Shown: piece after piece, positions 1 through 6,786 of the stretch
Position numbering within the stretch: position 1 is the first letter of the stretch
Layout of the letters: every line of letters starts with the position of its first letter
Origin: Caulobacter sp.
Lineage (GTDB): Bacteria; Pseudomonadota; Alphaproteobacteria; Caulobacterales; Caulobacteraceae
DNA: 7,594 nt
Direction: 5' to 3'
Assembly: GCA_014378155.1 (NCBI GenBank)
Contig: JACMOF010000207.1
Location: 1-7,594 of the forward strand
The notes under the pieces: model-generated
What the model was told of the DNA's origin: nothing
Databases searched by the model: none
The model's input: the letters and a program-made list of their open reading frames with translations, nothing else
Position numbers and translations under genes: made by a program

Positions 1-707
1 AAAGCCTCGGCATAAGGGGCCTTGGACGCCTCGCCGTCGGCCTTCATCCTGGCGAAGGCCGGGCTTTCGCTGAGCTTCAACCGCATCCAGACCGAGATGC
101 CCAGCAGTCCAATCGACACGGCGAACGGGATGCGCCAACCCCAGGCGTCGAAGGCCTCGGGTCCGGCGTGCACGCCGAGGAGCCAGCGGGTCACCAGGAT
201 CACCAACAGGGCGCCGAACAGGCCAAAGGCCGCCGAGGTCTGCACCCATGAGGTCGACCAGCCCCGCTCCTTAGGCGGCGAATGCTCGGCGACGTAGATG
301 GCCGCCCCGCCATACTCGCCGCCCAAGGCGAAGCCCTGAACGCAGCGCAGCAGGATCAGCAGAATGGGCGAGATGATCCCGGCCTGGCGATAGGTCGGCA
401 GCAGGGCGATGGCAAAGGTGGCGCCGCCCATCAGCAGCACCGTGGCCAGGAAGGCGCCCTTGCGTCCGGCCTGGTCGCCGATCTTGCCGAACACCAGCGC
501 GCCCAGCGGCCGAAAGGCGAAGCCGACGCCAAACAGGGCCAGGGCCGCGACATAGCCGGCCGTGTCCGAAAGGCCGGTAAAGAAGGTCTTGGAAATGACC
601 TGGGCCAGACTGCCGAAGATGAAGAAGTCGTACCACTCGAAGGCCGTGCCCGCCGACGAAGCCGCGACCACCGTGCGCATCGAGGCGCGATCTTCCGTCG
701 TGGCCAT
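1..707 (-). CDS. MFS transporter, metabolite:H+ symporter (MHS) type, N-terminal part
   Basis: An open frame runs from an ATG at 707 to the left edge without a stop, giving the first 235 residues of an inner-membrane transporter. The usual family length is about 420-560 residues, so roughly half is missing. Family marks visible: EWYDFFIFG at residues 24-32 in the first helix; the loop 2-3 motif GKIGDQAGRKGAF at 74-86; RCVQGFALGGEYGG at 121-134 in helix 4; GWRIPF at 190-195; and LSESPAF at 212-218. This combination is typical of the proline/betaine, shikimate, citrate and alpha-ketoglutarate proton symporters. The substrate cannot be told from this part. A purine-rich stretch (GGGGGAA) lies a short distance before the ATG. 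The gene follows the hybrid kinase on the same strand, but 203 bases of hairpin-rich DNA separate them, so it probably has its own promoter. Family assignment is secure; substrate is unknown. Confidence 0.93.
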   Translation of the reverse strand, partial: MATTEDRASMRTVVAASSAGTAFEWYDFFIFGSLAQVISKTFFTGLSDTAGYVAALALFGVGFAFRPLGALVFGKIGDQAGRKGAFLATVLLMGGATFAIALLPTYRQAGIISPILLILLRCVQGFALGGEYGGAAIYVAEHSPPKERGWSTSWVQTSAAFGLFGALLVILVTRWLLGVHAGPEAFDAWGWRIPFAVSIGLLGISVWMRLKLSESPAFARMKADGEASKAPYAEA

Positions 708-752
708 CCGTGTTTCCCCCGTCATTCTGTGGAGGAGCATTAGCGGTTTTCG

Positions 753-770
753 ACGGACTGGGAAGTCCGT
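753..770. repeat. Perfect 7-bp hairpin upstream of the MFS gene
   Basis: ACGGACT at 753-759 and AGTCCGT at 764-770 are exact reverse complements around a GGGA loop. The hairpin abuts the twin repeat module that starts at 771 and lies about 45 bases before the MFS start codon. It could be a terminator stem for the kinase transcript (minus strand), part of the MFS 5' leader, or an edge of the repeat element. On the minus strand it is not followed by a clear T tract, so a classical intrinsic terminator is not well supported. Confidence 0.5.
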
Positions 771-817
771 TCCTCCCCCTGTGGGGCAGGTGTCGGCAAA
801 GCCGACGGTGGGGGAGT
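771..817 (+). repeat. Two-hairpin intergenic repeat module, copy 1
   Basis: The module begins with a C-rich arm (CTCCCCC at 773-779) that can pair with GGGGGAG at 810-816. Alternatively its last four Cs pair locally across a TGT loop with GGGG at 783-786. Inside sits a perfect stem-loop, GTCGGC (792-797), AAA, GCCGAC (801-806). It closes with GGTGGGGGAGT at 807-817. The copy at 853-900 is the same module in inverted orientation. I infer a REP-like intergenic element; no coding frame explains it. Confidence 0.72.
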
Positions 818-852
818 GATACGACATCCGTCGCCAGAACCGACCTGGCGCA

Positions 853-900
853 ACTCCCCCCACCGATCGCTGTGCGATCGCCTCTCCCACAGGGAGAGGA
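853..900 (-). repeat. Two-hairpin intergenic repeat module, copy 2 (inverted)
   Basis: Reading the minus strand, this begins TCCTCTCCCTGTGGG and ends GGTGGGGGGAGT, nearly matching copy 1 (TCCTCCCCCTGTGGG and GGTGGGGGAGT). On the plus strand there are two perfect hairpins: CGATCGC / GCGATCG around TGT at 864-880, and CTCTCCC / GGGAGAG around ACA at 882-898. The inner stem differs completely from that of copy 1 but pairs just as well. The element ends about 10 bases beyond the kinase stop codon, so its first hairpin on the minus strand could also act in ending the kinase transcript. No T tract is seen. Confidence 0.72.
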
Positions 901-910
901 ACGTGAGGAC

Positions 911-3265
911 TTAAGCCACAGCTACTTCTTCGCCCATATCCTCACCCGCCAGCCGCACGATCTCGCCGATGAGCGCGGCGGGGACGATGGGCTTGGCGGC
1001 GACGCCGTCCATGCCGGCCGCCAGATAGGCGGTCCGCTGGTGCGACATGACATTGGCGGTCAGGGCGATGATCGGCGTCCGGGCGGCGGCGCCCGGCAGG
1101 GCCCGTATCCGCCGCGCAGCCTCCAGCCCGTCGATGCCCGGCATCTGCACATCCATCAGGATCAGGTCGAACGCCCGGTGACGGGCAGCGGCCACGCCGT
1201 CCAGACCGTCGTCGGCCGTTTCGACCTCGGCCCCCAGCTGCTCGAGGATGCGGCGGGCGACGAGACGGTTGGTGGCGTTGTCCTCGACCACCAGGATGCG
1301 CAGGCCCTGCAAGAGGTTATCGGCCATGGCATCGTCGGCGACCAGCGCCTGGGCCGGCGGCGCGGCGATCGTCAGCAAGAAGGTCGAGCCGACACCCTCG
1401 TGAGAGGAAAAGTCGACCGCGCCGCCCATCATTTCCGCCAGGCGTCGGGTGATGGCCAGGCCCAGGCCCGACCCGCCGAACCGCCGGGTGGTGCTGGCGT
1501 CGGCCTGCTGGAAGCGCTCGAACAGCCGGCTCTGGGCCTCGACCGCGATGCCGACCCCGGTGTCGATGACCTCGAAGGCCACGCGCGGCCCGTCTTCGTC
1601 GTCGGCCCGGCGCACCCTCAGGGTCACCGAGCCGGCCAGGGTGAATTTCACCGCATTGCCGACCAGGTTGAACAGCGCCTGGCGCAGACGGTTGGGGTCG
1701 GTGAGGATCAAGCCGACATCCGGCGCGTCGACGTGCAGGGCCAGTCCCTTGTGCTCGGCTTGGCCGCGCAGCAGTCGCGCCACGCTCCGGACCAGTTCGC
1801 TGGGATCGACGGCCTCGCGGGTTACATCCAACCGCCCCGCCTCGATGCGCGAGAAATCGATGACGTCGTCCAGCAGGGTCGAGAGCATGCGGCCACAGGC
1901 CAGGGCCTCGCCGAGTAACTCCTGGGCGTCCTCGGGCAAGGCGGCCCGCTTGAGCAAGTGCATGACGCCCATGACCCCGTTCATCGGGGTGCGGATCTCA
2001 TGGCTCATATTGGCCAGGAACTGGGCCTTGGCCTCGCTGGCTGCCTGGGCGGCGCGTTCGGCCTCGACCAGGGCCAGTTCGGAGCGTTTCTTCTCGTCGA
2101 TGTCGAGGATCAGGCCGAAGGCCTTGCGCACCCGGCCAGACGCATCCTGGCGCACCTCGTGGAAGATGCGGAGCCAGCGCTCTTCGCCGTCGCCGATGAT
2201 CACGCGGGCGTCGAAAGCCCGAGCGCCGCGCGAACCCCGGCCCAGCGAGGCCTCGGACGCGGCGTAGACCGCCGCCACGTCTTCGCGGTGGATCATGGGC
2301 CAGACAGCGCTGCGCACGTCCTCGTAATTGATCCGGCGACCGAGGATGCGGTGGAACTCGGGCGAGCCCCAGAACGTCTTGCTCGCATGATCGATCTCAT
2401 AGACCCCGGCCTGGGCCGCGCCCAGCGCCACCCGTAGCCGCCGGGCGTTGGCCCGCGCCTCGCGCCGAGCTTGCGACAGGGCGGTGACGTCGTCCATGTA
2501 GGTAATCACCCCGGCGATCGCGCCATCAGCGTCACGCCAGGGCCGGGCTTCCCAGCGCAGGGTGTGGGTGAGGCCCAGGCCATCGCGGAGCTGGTCTTCG
2601 CGGCGCACCACGGTCTGGCCGGTCAGGGCTCGCTCCACGGCCTTCACGAAACGCTTGCGCTGGCCATAGGTCAGGTCGTGCAGGGTCCGGCCGATCACTT
2701 CGGCCTCGATGGCCTGAAAGATCTCGAGGAACCGGGGGCTGACCACTTGCAGCCGCAGGTCGCGGTCATAGAGCGCCACGGCGAACGGCGCCTCCTCGAC
2801 CAGCTTGCGGGCCTGGCGCTCGCCCCAGACCGCAGCGTCGCGGGTCAAAGCCACGTCGGTGACGTTCTGCGAAATGCCTTTCAGCGCATGGAGGCCGTCG
2901 GCGCGCGGTTCGGTGCTGAAAGTGGCGCGGTAGGTGAACCATTGGTCGCCGGCCCCGCGCAGGCGGTGCTCGACGGTGCCGCCCTGGCCGGTGCGCACGG
3001 CGGCGTCGGACGCCACTCGCAGTGCCTGGCCCTCGACCGGATCGAGGCGATCGAAGAACTGTTCGGGCAGCGCCACCTCATCCGCGCTCAGTCCGGTGGC
3101 GGCCAGGATGTCGCGCGACCACTCGATACGTTGCGCTTGCGGCTCGTAGCTCCAGACACCGATGCCGGCGGCTGAGAGCAGATCGTGGGTGACGCGAGCG
3201 GCCGCCAGCTCGGCCTCGCGGGCAAGGTCGGCGGCGCCATCGGCGGTCTTGGACGGCGGGGACAT
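911..3265 (-). CDS. Hybrid sensor histidine kinase, three PAS regions plus receiver
   Basis: A 784-residue signalling protein that autophosphorylates on a histidine and passes the phosphate to its own receiver. Domains in order: PAS-like regions at about 33-138, 152-265 and 274-391 (the last PAS_3-like, followed by a short helical linker); the dimerisation/H-box with SHEIRTP, phosphorylated His422; an ATP-binding domain with N-box NLVGNAVKFT (533-542), G1 DTGVGI (568-573), F-box LFERFQQAD (581-589) and G2 GGSGLGL (597-603); and a receiver at about 655-770 with acidic pair E661/D662, phospho-acceptor D705 in MDVQMPG, T736 and K758. No signal peptide or membrane helix is seen, so it should be cytoplasmic and sense an internal cue through PAS. 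There is no HPt domain, so output needs a separate phosphotransfer protein. The ATG at 3265 is supported by GGAG five bases upstream. It begins 90 bases after the PiuC stop on the same strand. The signal and partner are unknown. Confidence 0.96.
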   Translation of the reverse strand: MSPPSKTADGAADLAREAELAAARVTHDLLSAAGIGVWSYEPQAQRIEWSRDILAATGLSADEVALPEQFFDRLDPVEGQALRVASDAAVRTGQGGTVEHRLRGAGDQWFTYRATFSTEPRADGLHALKGISQNVTDVALTRDAAVWGERQARKLVEEAPFAVALYDRDLRLQVVSPRFLEIFQAIEAEVIGRTLHDLTYGQRKRFVKAVERALTGQTVVRREDQLRDGLGLTHTLRWEARPWRDADGAIAGVITYMDDVTALSQARREARANARRLRVALGAAQAGVYEIDHASKTFWGSPEFHRILGRRINYEDVRSAVWPMIHREDVAAVYAASEASLGRGSRGARAFDARVIIGDGEERWLRIFHEVRQDASGRVRKAFGLILDIDEKKRSELALVEAERAAQAASEAKAQFLANMSHEIRTPMNGVMGVMHLLKRAALPEDAQELLGEALACGRMLSTLLDDVIDFSRIEAGRLDVTREAVDPSELVRSVARLLRGQAEHKGLALHVDAPDVGLILTDPNRLRQALFNLVGNAVKFTLAGSVTLRVRRADDEDGPRVAFEVIDTGVGIAVEAQSRLFERFQQADASTTRRFGGSGLGLAITRRLAEMMGGAVDFSSHEGVGSTFLLTIAAPPAQALVADDAMADNLLQGLRILVVEDNATNRLVARRILEQLGAEVETADDGLDGVAAARHRAFDLILMDVQMPGIDGLEAARRIRALPGAAARTPIIALTANVMSHQRTAYLAAGMDGVAAKPIVPAALIGEIVRLAGEDMGEEVAVA

Positions 3266-3355
3266 CGCGGCTCCGGGAAACGGTCGCCAGGACGTTGAAG
3301 CTCAAGGGTAAACTTATGGTTGGCGTCGGCGAACATTGGTCGCTGGCCGCGTATT

Positions 3356-4039
3356 TCACACCTCGGCCCACATCCGCAGCAGGTTGTGATAGGTCCCGGT
3401 CAGGGACAGCACCGCGAGATCGGTCGCCCCCACGGCGCCCGACAGCCGCTGAATGGCGACGTCCATGTCCAGCAAGAGGCCGCGCTTGGCGTCGTCGCGC
3501 ACCAGGCTCTGGATCCAGAAGAAGCTGGCCGTGCGCACGCGGCGGGTCACCGTCGTCACGCGATGCAGGCTGGAGGCCGGATACAGGATCAGCCCCCCGG
3601 CCGGCAGCTTGACCATGTGGCTGCCATAGGCGTCCTCGACCACCAGCTCGCCGCCGTCATAGCCGTCCGGATCGCTCAGGAAAAGCGTCGCCGACAGGTC
3701 GGTGCGCAGGCGTTGGCCGGTGACGGGATCGCGGCGCACCGCATTGTCGATGTGGTCGCCAAAACCCATGCCCTCGCCATAGCGGTTGAACATCGGCGAC
3801 AGGATCGTCCGGGGCAGGGCCGCCGAGACAAAGAGCGGATGGCGCTCCAGCGCCTGGACGATGATCGCCCCGATCTCGCGGGCCGCCGCGCCGTCCTGCG
3901 GCAGCTGCTGGTTGTTCTTGGCCATCGCGGCCTGGAAGCCCGAGGTGGCGTTGCCGTCGATCCACGCGGCCGCGTCGAGCACGGCGCGGCAGTGGGCGAC
4001 CTGGTCGGAGGTCAGCACGTCGGGGATTTGGAGCATCAT
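3356..4039 (-). CDS. piuC: PKHD-type Fe(II)/2-oxoglutarate-dependent hydroxylase, PiuC/YbiX family
   Basis: A 227-residue cytoplasmic dioxygenase, full length for the PiuC/YbiX family. The iron-binding facial triad is visible as H96 and D98 in the HxD motif (GDHID) and H159 in SSLHRV. R169, ten residues later, is the expected 2-oxoglutarate ligand. Family hallmarks include [20 protein letters not shown] around residues 81-100, DGYDGGELV around 125-133, [15 protein letters not shown] around 153-167, and FFWIQS around 173-178. The natural substrate of PiuC/YbiX proteins is not firmly known. In E. coli and Pseudomonas the gene sits beside the fiu/piuA catecholate receptor, and piuC changes are linked to altered susceptibility to siderophore-conjugated beta-lactams. 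Here too it directly follows such a receptor, 84 bases after its stop. The start has tandem ATGs at 4039 and 4036; AAGGAG at 4048-4053 sits eight bases before the first. Fur control through the receptor promoter is inferred. Confidence 0.95.
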   Translation of the reverse strand: MMLQIPDVLTSDQVAHCRAVLDAAAWIDGNATSGFQAAMAKNNQQLPQDGAAAREIGAIIVQALERHPLFVSAALPRTILSPMFNRYGEGMGFGDHIDNAVRRDPVTGQRLRTDLSATLFLSDPDGYDGGELVVEDAYGSHMVKLPAGGLILYPASSLHRVTTVTRRVRTASFFWIQSLVRDDAKRGLLLDMDVAIQRLSGAVGATDLAVLSLTGTYHNLLRMWAEV

Positions 4040-4068
4040 GGCCTGCGCTCCTTAGCAGACAAATCAAG

Positions 4069-4099
4069 GCCCCGCCTGGGGATGGGTCCCTGGCGGGGC
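4069..4099 (-). terminator. GC-rich hairpin between receptor and piuC: attenuator or partial terminator
   Basis: GCCCCGCC at 4069-4076 and GGCGGGGC at 4092-4099 form a perfect 8-bp stem. Further pairs inside (GGG at 4078-4080 with CCC at 4088-4090) leave a short loop. It starts about 25 bases after the receptor stop and ends before the piuC ribosome-binding site. On the transcribed strand it is followed by GCCTTGATTTG, which is only weakly T-rich. It may therefore terminate part of the transcripts or protect the receptor message's 3' end, lowering hydroxylase relative to receptor. Structure is seen; function is inferred. Confidence 0.55.
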
Positions 4100-4123
4100 G
4101 CTATCGGTTCATCAAGGGGAGGA

Positions 4124-6541
4124 TCAGAACCGATAGTTGGCGGTCAGGGTCGCGTTGCGACGATCGCCGGGTGTGGCCCAGCCGTTGTTGCGACCCCGGT
4201 TGTAATACTTCTCGTCGAGCAGGTTGTTGACGTTGAGCCGCAGCTCCAGCGCGTTGGTCGCCTTCCAGGACACCGTCGCGCGGCTCAGCCAGTAGTCGTC
4301 GGTGATGACCAGCGGGATCGTCGTGCGCTGCGGCGGGGCGCTGCCGGTGATCTGGCTGTGCTGGCTCAGATAGGTCTTGCCCTGGTAGGACAGGCTGTAG
4401 CCGACCTGGATATCGTGCGGCAGGTCATAGGTGGTGAACAGGCTTAAGGCGTGGTCGGGGACATTGGCGATCTCGTCGCCCTTGGTGAAATCCAGGCCTG
4501 CGGCGGCGTTAAAGTCGGAAACGCCCTGCAGCACCTCGCTCTTGAGATAGGTGTAGTTGGCGAACACCGACCATTTGTCGGTCAGGCGGCCTGAAGCGCC
4601 CAGCGCCACGCCATCGACCCGCGCGCTGCCGTCCAATTGCTGGTCGGGCACGGTGGGGTCGCCCGAGGCGACCTTGTAATTGGTGCGATCGTTGCGGAAC
4701 ACCGAGGCGGTCAGCGACAGGCGGCTTTGGAAGATGTCCCACTTGGCGCCCAGCTCGTAGCTCTTGGCCTCCTCCGGCTCGACCGTACAGGTGGCGGCCG
4801 AGCAGGCGCCGGCGCCATTCACCGTGGACTGCGATGGGGTTTTGGAGTTGCCGTAGGCGACATAGAGGCTGGCGTTGGGGATCGGCTTGTAGACCAGGCC
4901 GAGGCGGTAGGAGAACAGGTTGTCGTCGCTGCGGAAGGTCAGGCCCGGGGTCACCGCGCCCTTCGGGATCGCGCCGACCGCCGTCGCCGAATAGGCGTCG
5001 CTGCGGTTCTCGCCCTGGTTACGCTCGTAGCGCAGGCCGAAATTCACCGCCCACTGCGGGTTCAGCTGGGCGTTGTCGAACAGATAGGCCGCCTGATTAT
5101 GGCGTTCGCCGTCCTGGATGCTGGTGCGAACATAGTTGCGCGCTCCGGCATAGGTCGCGTTCGGGTCGGCGATGGACATCAGCGGCAGGACAGTGGCCGT
5201 GCCGTCGGGGTTGCGCAGCACGTTGCCGCTGTCGAGGTGATAGTCCTCGCTTAGGAACGACGCGCCGACCACCAGGCTGTGGGCCACGCCGCCGGTATTG
5301 AAGTTCGCCGTCACGTCGGTCTGGTTGTAGAGCAGGGTGTTCTTGGAATCGCGCAGGTTCCCGCGCGGGCCGCTCGGCTGGTACAGGCCCGGAGCCGGGT
5401 CGGCAGGCAGGCAGGCCGTGAAGCCGGTGATGTTGGTCGCCGTGGTCGATTGGCTCCAGGCCACCGGCTTCCGGCCGTTGGCCAGGCAGAACACGCCCTG
5501 CGGCGGGTCGACGACCGTCAGCTGGGTGACTTCCTGGTAGCGTGAGAGGTTGCGGACCGACAGGGTGTCGCTGAACTGGTGCTTGATGATCCCGGTCAGC
5601 ACGTCGACCTGCTGCTCCTGGGTGTCGACATTGCTGTAGCCGTAATAGTTCGACGGATCGACGCCGGGCACCGCGCGGCCATTGTAGAACGGCACGCCAT
5701 ACTGCGGGGTGTTGGTGTCTTCCTGGTGGCTGTAGAGGATGGTGAACTGGGTCGGGCCGGTCAGGCCGAAAGTGATCGACGGCGCGATCCCCCAGCGCTC
5801 GAAGCTCTCCACATCGCGGCCCGGGGCGTCGTTCTGGTGGGCCATGACGTTCAGGCGCACGGCGATGTCGTCGGTCACCAGATGGTTGGCGTCGAGCGTG
5901 CCGCGCAGATAGCCGTCGGTCCCGACGCCGCCGGTGACGGTGGTGGAGTCGCGGCGGCTGGGGCGCTTGGTCACCAGATTGATCGTGCCGCCGACCGAGC
6001 CGGAGCCGGAATAGACGCCGTTGGCGCCGTTGACGACTTCCAGCTGTTCCAGGTTGAACGGGTCGCTGCGGCTGTACTGGGCGCTGTCGCGCACACCGTC
6101 GATGGTCAGGTCGTTATTGGCCGAATAGCCGCGCAGATTGATGCTGTCGCCAAAGCCGCCGCCGCCTTCGCCGGCCCCGAAGGTGATGCCGGGCACGGTG
6201 GCCAGGATGTCGCGGAGCGACAGCAGGTTCTGGGCCTCGATGACACCCCGCGAGACGATGGTCACGGTCTGGGGCGTGTCGAGCGGCTTGGCGGTGTATT
6301 TCGGCGACTCGGCGCGCTGCTTGCGGCCCTCGACCTTGACGCCGGAGACCTCGGTGGCGGCGTCGGCGGCCGGAGCGGCCGCGACCGCCAGATCGTCGGC
6401 ATTGAGGACGGCGTCGGGCGCCGCGTGGGCCAAGCCCGCGCCTAGGGTAAGGCCCGCGAGGCCGGCGACGGCCCCGGCGCTCAGGGCGCGGCGCGCTTGG
6501 CTGCGGACGCCGCTCGCGGCGGGCTTGATAAGCTTTTGCAT
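4124..6541 (-). CDS. TonB-dependent siderophore receptor, Fiu/PiuA-like
   Basis: An 805-residue outer-membrane receptor that uses TonB-ExbBD energy to import ferric siderophore. From the chosen ATG at 6541, residues 1-40 are a signal peptide with a basic start (MQKLIK, then RSQARR), a hydrophobic core and an AHA cleavage site. A likely TonB box (VSGVKVEG) is at 65-72. The plug spans about 84-196, with DTPQTVTIVSR, NLRGY, TIDGVRD, LEQLEVVNG, GSGSVGGTINLVTKRP. A 22-strand-type barrel fills the rest, ending in NVNNLLDEKYY and a C-terminal ...NYRF with the terminal Phe typical of outer-membrane proteins. Two close cysteine pairs (352/377 and 580/585) probably form disulfides in external loops. 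The frame continues upstream to a TTG at 6628, but that lies inside the Fur-like box and precedes an intact signal peptide, so it was rejected. The adjoining piuC suggests catecholate siderophores; a hydroxamate or other ligand is not excluded. Confidence 0.95.
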   Translation of the reverse strand: MQKLIKPAASGVRSQARRALSAGAVAGLAGLTLGAGLAHAAPDAVLNADDLAVAAAPAADAATEVSGVKVEGRKQRAESPKYTAKPLDTPQTVTIVSRGVIEAQNLLSLRDILATVPGITFGAGEGGGGFGDSINLRGYSANNDLTIDGVRDSAQYSRSDPFNLEQLEVVNGANGVYSGSGSVGGTINLVTKRPSRRDSTTVTGGVGTDGYLRGTLDANHLVTDDIAVRLNVMAHQNDAPGRDVESFERWGIAPSITFGLTGPTQFTILYSHQEDTNTPQYGVPFYNGRAVPGVDPSNYYGYSNVDTQEQQVDVLTGIIKHQFSDTLSVRNLSRYQEVTQLTVVDPPQGVFCLANGRKPVAWSQSTTATNITGFTACLPADPAPGLYQPSGPRGNLRDSKNTLLYNQTDVTANFNTGGVAHSLVVGASFLSEDYHLDSGNVLRNPDGTATVLPLMSIADPNATYAGARNYVRTSIQDGERHNQAAYLFDNAQLNPQWAVNFGLRYERNQGENRSDAYSATAVGAIPKGAVTPGLTFRSDDNLFSYRLGLVYKPIPNASLYVAYGNSKTPSQSTVNGAGACSAATCTVEPEEAKSYELGAKWDIFQSRLSLTASVFRNDRTNYKVASGDPTVPDQQLDGSARVDGVALGASGRLTDKWSVFANYTYLKSEVLQGVSDFNAAAGLDFTKGDEIANVPDHALSLFTTYDLPHDIQVGYSLSYQGKTYLSQHSQITGSAPPQRTTIPLVITDDYWLSRATVSWKATNALELRLNVNNLLDEKYYNRGRNNGWATPGDRRNATLTANYRF

Positions 6542-6582
6542 GTGTAGAACCCCGTCAGGCCGTCGGAGGAGCGCGGCCCTTT

Positions 6583-6596
6583 GTCGTAATTGCGAC
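6583..6596. promoter_or_regulatory. 14-bp near-perfect palindrome in the receptor leader
   Basis: GTCGTAATTGCGAC reads the same on both strands except for one symmetric mismatch (the T and G flanking the AATT side). It lies between the Fur-like box and the receptor start codon, about 42 bases before the ATG, and so probably within the transcribed leader or just downstream of the transcription start. It could bind a second regulator or be chance; no known operator is recognised. Confidence 0.3.
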
Positions 6597-6623
6597 GCGT
6601 TCTTAGCTGGAGCTTTGCAGACG

Positions 6624-6642
6624 CGCAATGATAATCATTCGC
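6624..6642 (-). promoter_or_regulatory. Fur box, probable iron-responsive operator of the receptor-piuC genes
   Basis: The core at 6627-6639, AATGATAATCATT, is a perfect palindrome about a central base and matches all 13 inner positions of the classical 19-bp Fur consensus. The outer three bases on each side (CGC and CGC) mostly do not match. It sits 85-100 bases before the receptor ATG at 6541, where it would overlap a promoter. Fur with Fe(II) would be expected to repress transcription and iron shortage to relieve it. The divergent RNase T2 gene starts about 145 bases away on the other side; its control by this box is doubtful. Confidence 0.85.
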
Positions 6643-6683
6643 AGAAATCTTTTGGCCTCGCCCCGTCACCGCCCTGCTGAAGA

Positions 6684-6708
6684 TCCTTCTCCCGCAAGGG
6701 GAGAAGGA
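6684..6708. repeat. Perfect hairpin in the divergent intergenic region
   Basis: CCTTCTCCC at 6685-6693 and GGGAGAAGG at 6699-6707 pair perfectly around GCAAG, and T6684/A6708 extends the stem to ten pairs. It lies between two divergent genes, so it is not needed as a terminator for either. The YTCTCCC...GGGAGAR pattern resembles the outer hairpin of the 853-900 module (CTCTCCC/GGGAGAG). This suggests a solitary half-module of the same repeat family. Confidence 0.6.
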
Positions 6709-6786
6709 AATCTCATCTAGGCTCCGTGGAATTGAGGGTGGGTCGGGGCGTGCTAGAGAGGAGCGCAAGTCAGCGTTGGAGCCCGC

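Noticed and set aside
1..707. Frameshifted or broken transporter gene
   Set aside because: The minus-strand frame is open over all 235 codons with family motifs in order; it is incomplete only because the window ends.
771..900. CRISPR array or tandem repeat
   Set aside because: There are only two copies, in inverted orientation, with internal hairpins and no regular spacers. This fits an intergenic palindromic repeat, not CRISPR.
710..1918. Long plus-strand open frame (402 codons) opposite the kinase gene
   Set aside because: It lies antisense to the C-terminal half of a clear hybrid kinase and crosses the repeat region. Its translation is low-complexity and rich in Gly, Arg, Gln and Asp, as expected of shadow frames in GC-rich DNA.
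3320..4447. Plus-strand open frame (375 codons) opposite piuC and the receptor end
   Set aside because: It is antisense to two recognised genes and their intergenic hairpin, with no domain and no good ribosome-binding site. It is a GC-bias shadow.
5579..6445. Plus-strand open frame (288 codons) opposite the receptor plug region
   Set aside because: It is antisense to strongly conserved plug motifs, and its product is a Gly/Ala/Val/Asp-rich string with no family resemblance.
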